From CAYPNP01 sp964412195 (GTDB taxonomy: Bacteria; Acidobacteriota; JAAYUB01): a stretch of 64,000 bases of DNA. The translations under genes and the position numbers were made by a program. The first letter of the stretch is position 1; each line of letters starts with the position of its first letter. The notes under the pieces are model-generated. The model made no database searches and was not told the origin of the DNA. It saw nothing but the letters and a program-made list of their open reading frames with translations. Shown here in pieces: positions 58,272 to 64,000 of the stretch. The stretch lies in assembly GCA_964412195.1 (NCBI GenBank), contig CAYPNP010000002.1:124001-188000 (forward strand). The letters are read 5' to 3'.

Positions 58272-59660
58272 ATGCCATTCATTCTCCTCCATCTCATCGC
58301 CCTCGTGCTCAGCGCGCCTGCCCTGCCCGCGGTGAATCCCGCCCTCCCAGCAACACATTATGCCAGCTTCGACACGCAGGATGCCTCCGGCAATCCGGGC
58401 GGCAGACAGTCGGGGGAGACCCTGCCAGACGAAGAGGGCGCCCCCGGGCCGGAGCAGAAGATCCGCGATTCCGGCCAGCCTCCATCCGCCCAGAACGGCT
58501 CCCCCGGCGACTTTGCCCACCGCCCGGCCCTGACCGGTGACTGGGACGGCGGCCGCGAGAAGATCCTGAATCACGGTATACACATCGACGCGCTGTTCCT
58601 GCCGATCCTGCAGGGCAACATTTCGGGGGGCCTGGTCCAGAAGCCCATGTTCTACGGGTCGCTCCGCTACGGCGTCGAGGTGGACACCGCCGCCGCCGGC
58701 CTCTGGCGCGGCGGCTCCGTCACCATCAAGCTCCAGACGGGCTGCGGCCGGAGCGCCAACGACCAGACCGGCCAGGGAGTGATCAACCAGGTGGACTGGG
58801 CCGCGGTCGACGCCGGCGACGGGGATGCCCCCACCACGCTCACCGACGCGATCCTCTTCCAGAAACTGAGCGGGTTGCTTTCCGTCGCCGGAGGGCGAAT
58901 CACGTCCCGCGATTCCAACGTCTTCGCGTCCGACGACACGACCCAGTTCCTCAACGCCGCCTTCAACAATAACCCGGCGTACAACACCACCTTTCCCCGC
59001 CAGACACTCTTCGCCTCGCTGCTGGTCCAGCCCGCGCCGTGGTTTTCGCTGATCACCGCCGTGCTCGACGCCGGCCCCCCGGCCGCCGAGGACAAACCCG
59101 GTACCGACTACAACCGGGGGATCACGCTGTTCACCTCCACCACCTTCTCCATGAAGATCGCCGACCTGCCCGGGCACCATCGCATCGGCGGGACCTGGAG
59201 CAACAAGGTCAGGCCCACGCTCGAAGGTCTCATCTCGCCGGAGCAGTACCCGGAGACGGTATCCAGCGACTGGGGATTCAATTATGACTTCGACCAATAC
59301 CTCCGGCAGGACCGGGATGCGCCCGGCCGGGGGTTCGGCGTCTTCGGGCGGTTCGGCCTCGGCAATCCCGACACGAACAAAACGAAGGCGTTCTACAGCT
59401 TCGGCCTGGGCGGGCGGGGCGTGTGGCCCGGGCGGCCGGCGGATTCCTTCGGCGTCGGCTATTTTTATGATGCCACCAGCAAGCACGTCCCGCCGGAACT
59501 GCAGAACTCGCTGCGCAACGACCGGGGATTCGAAGCATACTACAATTTGGGTTTGAGACCCTGGCTCGAGCTGACTCTGGACCTGCAGGTCGTCACGCCG
59601 CCCCTGAAGGCGGATGCGCGGGCGGTGGTGGGTGGGGTTCGACTGTTGATCCGGCTTTGA
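58272..59660 (+). CDS. Carbohydrate-selective porin, OprB family
   Basis: 462 residues from ATG 58272 (AGGGA upstream); the frame continues to a TTG at 58236, which would add a basic stretch (R-R-I-R-T-G-K) and improve the signal peptide, so the start is uncertain. Signal peptide to about A-L-P-A. The OprB opening L-T-G-D-W-D-G-G-R-E-K-I-L-N-H-G-I is clear near 90-106, followed by barrel strands and F-x-S-L-L/V-Q-P-A-P-W-F-S and a C-terminal R-L-L-I-R-L. It would let sugar-like or other small solutes cross the outer membrane. Thirty-six bases before the catabolic operon, so probably part of it. Confidence 0.82.
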   Translation: MPFILLHLIALVLSAPALPAVNPALPATHYASFDTQDASGNPGGRQSGETLPDEEGAPGPEQKIRDSGQPPSAQNGSPGDFAHRPALTGDWDGGREKILNHGIHIDALFLPILQGNISGGLVQKPMFYGSLRYGVEVDTAAAGLWRGGSVTIKLQTGCGRSANDQTGQGVINQVDWAAVDAGDGDAPTTLTDAILFQKLSGLLSVAGGRITSRDSNVFASDDTTQFLNAAFNNNPAYNTTFPRQTLFASLLVQPAPWFSLITAVLDAGPPAAEDKPGTDYNRGITLFTSTTFSMKIADLPGHHRIGGTWSNKVRPTLEGLISPEQYPETVSSDWGFNYDFDQYLRQDRDAPGRGFGVFGRFGLGNPDTNKTKAFYSFGLGGRGVWPGRPADSFGVGYFYDATSKHVPPELQNSLRNDRGFEAYYNLGLRPWLELTLDLQVVTPPLKADARAVVGGVRLLIRL

Positions 59661-59696
59661 CAAAATCTTGAGCGGAAGATCACGAGGTGAAGCCAC

Positions 59697-61640
59697 ATGT
59701 TTGACCATCTGTTCAGCCCGGTGCGCATCGGCAACCTGGAGATCCGGAACCGCGTGGCCATGACCCCCATGGGCGTGGGCCTGGCGGCGGTGGGCGGCGG
59801 AGTCAACGACGACATCATCGCGTTCTACGAGGCGCGGGCCCGGGGTGGCATCGGGCTCATCGTCAGCGAGATCTGCCGGGTCATGGACGGCGCGGGAGCG
59901 GGCGAGCCCTGCCAGATCGCGGCCCGAAGCGGGGCGGACATTCAGGGGCTCGGCCGGATGGTGGACGCGGTGCGCAAGTACGGCGCCCGGATGTTCATCC
60001 AGCTGCACCACCCCGGCCGGCAGGGCCACATCGAAGTCGGCGGCGAGCAGCCCGTCTCCGCCTCGGCGGTGGAAAACCCCCTCACGGGAGAAGCCCCCCG
60101 CGCCCTGACGATCCCGGAGATCGGGAAAATCCAGCAGGCGTTCGTGGGCGGGGCCCGCATCGCCCAGATGGCCGGCGCCGACGGCGTCGAATTGCACGGC
60201 GCCCACGGCTACCTTATCAACAGCTTCCTCTCGCCCTATCTCAACCGGCGCGACGACCGGTACGGCGGCAGCTTCGAGAACCGCCTCCGGTTCCTGCTGG
60301 AGATCCTCGCGGGCATCCGCGCGGCCTGCGGAAAGGGGTTCCCGCTGGGCGTCCGCCTCTCGGCCGAGGAGTTCCTGGGCGACCAGGGGAACGATCTCGC
60401 CGCCACCTGCCGGATCGCCGTCGAGCTGGAGAAGGCCGGAGTCGACTTCCTCGACATCAGCTGCACCATCCCCGACAGCCCGAAGTTCACCGCCTGCATC
60501 GAGCCGGGCACGGTCGAACAGGGCTGGAAGAAGTACATGGCCGCCGAGATCAAGAAGCACGTAAAGGTCCCGATCATCGCGGTGGCCAACATCAAGGAGC
60601 CGGAGGTCGCGGAAGCGATGCTCGCGGAAGGGTGTTGCGACCTGGTGGGCGTCGCGCGCGGGCATCTCGCGGACCCGGAGTGGTGCCGCAAGGCGAAGGC
60701 CGGCAAGCCGGAGACCATCCGCAAGTGCATCGGTTGCCTGGTGTGCTTCGACGAGATCGAACACGCCCGCCACGTCAAGTGCTCCGTCAACCCGGCCACG
60801 GGCCGCGAGCGGGAGTTCGCCCGCCCCGTCCGCAACGGCGCGGGACGACCGGTGGCGGTGGTGGGCGGCGGCCCGGCGGGGGTCACGGCCGCCCTAGCCC
60901 TGCAGGAGCGGGGCTTCCGCGCCGTCCTGTTCGACCCGTCCCCGCGGCTCGGCGGCACGCTGAACGTGGCCGACAAGGGCGTCGACAAGGAGAAGATCAC
61001 GCGGCTGGTGGACTCCCTGACCGCCCAGGTGCTGGACAGCGGCGTGGAGCTGCGCCTCGGCGCGGAGGCCACGGTGGAGAAGGTCCAGGCCCTCTCCCCC
61101 TGCGGCGTGTTCATCGCCTGCGGCGCCCGCCCGATCGTCCCGCCCATCCCAGGGATCGACGGGGAGAACGTCGTCCTCGCCGAGGACGTGCTGCTGGGCC
61201 GGGCCGCGGCGGCAGGAGACTGCGTGGTCGTCGGCTCGGGCATGACCGGCCTCGAGACGGCGGAGGTGGTGCTCCGGGCCGGGCACAAGACGACAGTGGT
61301 GGACATGCTGCCGCAAATCGGCGCCGGCGCGGAGATCATCGTGATCCTCGACATCAAGCAGCGGATGGCGCCCTTTGATCCGGTCTACCTGCCGGGGCAC
61401 AGGCTGCGGAAAGTCACTGAAGAAGGCGTCGAGCTCGAGTGCGTGGAAAGCGGCCGGACCGTCTCCGTCCCGGCGCGCACCGTGATCCTGGCCCTGGGCG
61501 TCCGCCCCAACCGGGAGGTGGTGGACCGCTTCCGGGCCGCCTTCCCCGACGCGCGGGTGGTCGGCGACGCGGCCCGCGGCGGGCGGATCCTGGAAGCCAC
61601 CCAAGACGCCTACGGACAGGCTTTCGTGTTCGAGCCCTGA
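59697..61640 (+). CDS. FMN/Fe-S/FAD enoate- or 2,4-dienoyl-CoA-reductase-type oxidoreductase
   Basis: 647 residues. Old-yellow-enzyme TIM barrel 1-340 (N-R-V-A-M-T-P-M-G, Q-L-H-H-P-G-R, H-G-A-H-G-Y-L-I-N-S-F-L-S-P, N-R-R-D-D-R-Y-G-G), Fe-S ligands C-x2-C-x2-C-x11-C in C-I-G-C-L-V-C (about 344-362), then a two-dinucleotide part with G-G-G-P-A-G and V-G-S-G-M-T-G-L-E-T. Relatives include 2,4-dienoyl-CoA reductase, clostridial enoate reductase, BaiCD and trimethylamine dehydrogenase (same Cys spacing as the last). It likely reduces or forms an activated C=C bond. Followed 30 bases later by the SDR gene. Confidence 0.87.
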   Translation: MFDHLFSPVRIGNLEIRNRVAMTPMGVGLAAVGGGVNDDIIAFYEARARGGIGLIVSEICRVMDGAGAGEPCQIAARSGADIQGLGRMVDAVRKYGARMFIQLHHPGRQGHIEVGGEQPVSASAVENPLTGEAPRALTIPEIGKIQQAFVGGARIAQMAGADGVELHGAHGYLINSFLSPYLNRRDDRYGGSFENRLRFLLEILAGIRAACGKGFPLGVRLSAEEFLGDQGNDLAATCRIAVELEKAGVDFLDISCTIPDSPKFTACIEPGTVEQGWKKYMAAEIKKHVKVPIIAVANIKEPEVAEAMLAEGCCDLVGVARGHLADPEWCRKAKAGKPETIRKCIGCLVCFDEIEHARHVKCSVNPATGREREFARPVRNGAGRPVAVVGGGPAGVTAALALQERGFRAVLFDPSPRLGGTLNVADKGVDKEKITRLVDSLTAQVLDSGVELRLGAEATVEKVQALSPCGVFIACGARPIVPPIPGIDGENVVLAEDVLLGRAAAAGDCVVVGSGMTGLETAEVVLRAGHKTTVVDMLPQIGAGAEIIVILDIKQRMAPFDPVYLPGHRLRKVTEEGVELECVESGRTVSVPARTVILALGVRPNREVVDRFRAAFPDARVVGDAARGGRILEATQDAYGQAFVFEP

Positions 61641-61670
61641 CCAATCCAAAAGAAAAAGGAGGTCATTCCC

Positions 61671-62489
61671 ATGAGCGAAGGAAGTGAGTATTACCTTGAC
61701 AAGGTCGCCGTCGTGACGGGCGGCGCCTCGGGCGTCGGGCTGGCCCTGGCGGAGACGATGCTGTCCTACGGGGCGAAGCAGGTCGTCCTCGCCGACTTCA
61801 ATGACGCGAATCTGACCCGGGAAACCGCGCGCCTGAACGCAGCCTATCCCGGCCAGGCCCTCGGACTCCATTGCGACGTCACGAAGGAAGACGAGGTCAA
61901 GGGCATGATCCGGCAGGCGGCGGAATTCGGCGGCGGGCGCATCGACCTCTTGTTCAACAACGCCGGCGCCGGCTTCGCCGGATATTTCGACCGGTTGTCG
62001 AACGCCGACTGGGAAAAGGCGTTCGCGCTGAATTTCTACGGCGCGCTGTACGGCATCCGCGCCGTGCTGCCGATCATGCGGGCGCAGGGCGGCGGCCACA
62101 TCGTGGACGTCATCTCCGGGATCGCGTTCAGCCCAATGGCCCTGCAGTCCATGTATGCCGCCACCAAGGCCGCCCTGAACGCGCTGACCCTCGCCCTGCG
62201 CTACGAGTTCTGGGACGAAAACATCCGCCTGACCTCGGCCACGCCGGGCACCACGGCCACTGCGATCTGGGCTGCGGGCGGCAAGGAGCCGCCCCCGGAC
62301 GCGCAGACGCCCCAGCAATCGGCGCAGACGATCCTCGCCGGCGTGGCGAAGAACGAGCGGCTGGTCCTCGGCGACGAGGGCGACGCCTCCGGCGCCCGGA
62401 CCTGCTTTCATCCCGAAATGGCGGACGGAGTGGACGAATACCTGCTGAACGTGGCCCGCAAGCGCCGCAACGGGGAATGGGTCGTGTAA
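61671..62489 (+). CDS. Short-chain dehydrogenase/reductase
   Basis: 272 residues, classical SDR: T-G-G-A-S-G-V-G at 16-23 (cofactor), acidic D in V-L-A-D-F after strand 2 (NAD preference), N-N-A-G near 96, catalytic Ser in V-I-S-G-I-A, Y-A-A-T-K (Y161/K165 region). It would oxidise or reduce a hydroxy/keto group. AAGGAGG upstream. Part of the catabolic operon; the substrate is probably the acid or CoA ester handled by the neighbouring enzymes. Confidence 0.9.
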   Translation: MSEGSEYYLDKVAVVTGGASGVGLALAETMLSYGAKQVVLADFNDANLTRETARLNAAYPGQALGLHCDVTKEDEVKGMIRQAAEFGGGRIDLLFNNAGAGFAGYFDRLSNADWEKAFALNFYGALYGIRAVLPIMRAQGGGHIVDVISGIAFSPMALQSMYAATKAALNALTLALRYEFWDENIRLTSATPGTTATAIWAAGGKEPPPDAQTPQQSAQTILAGVAKNERLVLGDEGDASGARTCFHPEMADGVDEYLLNVARKRRNGEWVV

Positions 62490-62522
62490 GGCCCCAAAAA
62501 TCCGAATGGAGGTCATAATTCC

Positions 62523-63392
62523 ATGAAGAACGGCAGTTATTTCATCCCGCGGGAACAGATTTTTCCTTTCATGAACCCCGGCGCCATGAACAGCGAGGAG
62601 GGCCTCTACCTCACCTGGGAGACCGACCCGGCCGTGGCGAGGCGGGTGTTACCCCCCATGTTCGAGCTGCTGGACCCCGCCCATCCCATCGCCATGGTGT
62701 ACGTCGTGAACATCCGCGAGCCCACCTTCGCACCCTGGTATATGGAGGGCGGCCTCTCTCTGCTGTGCCGGCATGGTGAAACCATCGGCGCCTACTTCCT
62801 GAACCTTCAGCTCAGCGGCCCGGGGGCGCACATGGGCCTTTGCAGCGGGCGCGAGATTTCCGGGCTGCCGAAGAAAATGTGCGAGCGCATCGTGGTCGAA
62901 CGCAACGGCGACTGGGCGCGCGCCTTCATCGAGCGGCACGGCCGGCGCATTTTCTCGACAGAGGTGGAGATGGGAGTCTACAACGACCCCTTGATGGGAG
63001 TCATGCGCAAGGACTACCAGCCGGGGTACCAGGAACGGGGCGCCTGCCTGCTGTTCCAGTACGAGTGCGGGATGGCGCCGAAAGGTTCCATGAACTTTCC
63101 GAAGGCGCGCCTGCTCCTCTACGACAGTGTCACCGATTTCCAGACCTGGGAACCGGCTCGCATCCAATCGCTCCAGATGGAGCCCTCCCTCGACGACCCC
63201 TGGGCGGAGCTGGAAGTGGTGAAGCTGCTCGGCGCCGGATACAGCATCAACTCCAACTGGGTCGCGGGCCTCTCGACCCTCGCACAATATGAGGGAGCGG
63301 AGGCCGACGGTCTCATATCGTACCTGTTCTCTGGACGCTGGGACCGGTCCACTCTCGTCACCGGCCGCCACCAGATTTACGGGCAGTTTTGA
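62523..63392 (+). CDS. Acetoacetate decarboxylase-family protein
   Basis: 289 residues. G-R-E-I-S-G-L-P-K-K-M at about 109-119 matches the active-site loop of acetoacetate decarboxylase; K117 or K118 takes the place of the Schiff-base lysine (K115 in Clostridium), next to a second lysine as in the model enzyme. L-P-P-M-F-E near 42 and Y-V-V-N-I near 61 also fit. It would decarboxylate a beta-keto acid or act in a related lyase/hydratase reaction known in the superfamily. Third gene of the operon, AGGAGGT-like site (GGAGGTC) upstream. Confidence 0.85.
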   Translation: MKNGSYFIPREQIFPFMNPGAMNSEEGLYLTWETDPAVARRVLPPMFELLDPAHPIAMVYVVNIREPTFAPWYMEGGLSLLCRHGETIGAYFLNLQLSGPGAHMGLCSGREISGLPKKMCERIVVERNGDWARAFIERHGRRIFSTEVEMGVYNDPLMGVMRKDYQPGYQERGACLLFQYECGMAPKGSMNFPKARLLLYDSVTDFQTWEPARIQSLQMEPSLDDPWAELEVVKLLGAGYSINSNWVAGLSTLAQYEGAEADGLISYLFSGRWDRSTLVTGRHQIYGQF

Positions 63393-63412
63393 ACGCTTCA
63401 GGAGGATGAACC

Positions 63413-64000
63413 ATGACAGTTGACGACATTCGCAAGGTCCTGGTGGTGGGCACGGGGACCATGGGCCAGAAAATCGCCCTGCAATGCGCCCGTTACGGCT
63501 ACGAAGTGGTCGCCTACGACGCCGTTCCCAAGTCCCTGGAGAACGCCAAAACCAGAATCCCCGCTTTTGCCGCCGGCCTGGTGGCGCAGGGAAAGATGAC
63601 TCCCGACGAGTCGGCAGCCGCTCTCTCCCGGATCCGCTACTCCTCCGATCCTCAAGATGGGGCGGACGCAGACCTCGTGAGCGAGTCGGTCTTCGAGGAT
63701 CCCGACCTCAAGGCGAAGGTCTTCGCCCAGCTCAACGCAATCTGCAAGCCCGAAACAGTCTTCACGACCAACACGTCCACGCTGCTGCCGTCCATGTACG
63801 CCGAGGCCACGGGCCGGCCGGCCCGGTTCGCCGCGCTGCACTTCCTGGGCGTGATTGACCATCGGCTGGTGGACATCATGCCTCACCCGGGGACTTCCCC
63901 CGAAATCGTGGAGCTTCTGACGGCCTTCGCGCGGCGAATCCGGCAGGTGCCGCTGGTCCTCAAGAAGGAGTACCCCGGCTACGTGTCCAACTCCATCTTG
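63413..64000 (+). CDS. 3-hydroxyacyl-CoA dehydrogenase, N-terminal part (cut by window edge)
   Basis: 196 codons open from ATG 63413 (AGGAGG nine bases upstream) to the last base, with no stop. NAD-binding G-T-G-T-M-G at 13-18, D in V-V-A-Y-D after strand 2, the conserved S-E-S-V-F-E-D (usual 'I-E-A-V-x-E') and T-N-T-S-T-L (usual 'S-N-T-S') region, catalytic-region H in A-A-L-H-F-L. The usual H-F-F-N-P reads H-F-L-G-V. It oxidises an L-3-hydroxyacyl-CoA to the ketoacyl-CoA. Downstream part and any later operon genes are outside the window. Confidence 0.88.
   Translation, partial: MTVDDIRKVLVVGTGTMGQKIALQCARYGYEVVAYDAVPKSLENAKTRIPAFAAGLVAQGKMTPDESAAALSRIRYSSDPQDGADADLVSESVFEDPDLKAKVFAQLNAICKPETVFTTNTSTLLPSMYAEATGRPARFAALHFLGVIDHRLVDIMPHPGTSPEIVELLTAFARRIRQVPLVLKKEYPGYVSNSIL

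Noticed and set aside
60725..60785. Short C-x2-C-x2-C spacing in the flavoprotein as a broken Fe-S site
   Set aside because: Trimethylamine dehydrogenase has the same first-three-Cys spacing, so the cluster is probably intact.

Overview
The window is high-GC, gene-dense bacterial chromosome from a diderm (Gram-negative envelope) organism. It carries a full Tol-Pal set, an Mla-type lipid transporter, a Lol-like transporter, TonB/OmpA-type proteins and two outer-membrane barrels. A VWFA protein of the acidobacterial type (23950-25572), DUF2723 and DUF1003 proteins and a Pal with an Ig-like insert point to Acidobacteriota, possibly an uncultured lineage. This is inferred from family distribution; no rRNA is present to settle it. 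Lysine 2,3-aminomutase, an Fe-S/FMN enoate-reductase-type enzyme and a probable selenoprotein fit an anaerobic or facultative lifestyle. No rRNA, tRNA, CRISPR array or intact insertion sequence was seen.

Layout. 1-2315: end of an RND pump, UspA, a DUF2892 membrane protein, a probable small membrane selenoprotein whose Sec codon splits the reading frame (1877-2053), and an FmdB zinc ribbon. 2604-4716: acyltransferase and CCA-adding enzyme. 5027-9283: three overlapping genes, a cAMP phosphodiesterase-like enzyme, an FHA-GAF-adenylate cyclase and a DUF2723 membrane protein. 9542-13382 (minus): GNAT, lysine 2,3-aminomutase and a sigma-54 activator with a degenerate receiver. 13801-17563 (minus): bifunctional nuclease, miaB, recN. 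17688-23204 (plus): tolQ, tolR, tolA/tonB-like, tolB, pal, cpoB, ssb, closed by a strong terminator.

23950-26410 (minus): VWFA protein and DUF1003 protein. 26475-31966 (minus): five tightly coupled genes (LolA-like protein, two FtsX permeases, ABC ATPase, outer-membrane barrel) that look like a dedicated periplasm-to-outer-membrane lipid or lipoprotein route. 32256-35893 (minus): M1-type metallopeptidase, RRM protein, SmpA-like exported protein. 36288-39003: M24 peptidase and sodium:solute symporter. Then dGTPase (minus), an Hfq-like protein (plus), a DUF2752-mlaD-mlaF-mlaE block (minus) and a xerD-MBL-GAF sensor block (minus).

48090-57519: CDP-alcohol phosphatidyltransferase, mltG and ruvX (minus), then an envelope/isoprenoid run: a catalytically dead S41/PDZ protein, uppS, cdsA, dxr, rseP, ispG, dtd. 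58236 to the right edge: an OprB-type porin followed by a catabolic operon (enoate-reductase-type flavoprotein, SDR, acetoacetate-decarboxylase-like protein, 3-hydroxyacyl-CoA dehydrogenase cut by the window end).

Intergenic spaces are filled with several families of short, degenerate, often inverted repeats. In two cases (cca, ispG) the repeat appears to supply the last codons and the stop of the gene.
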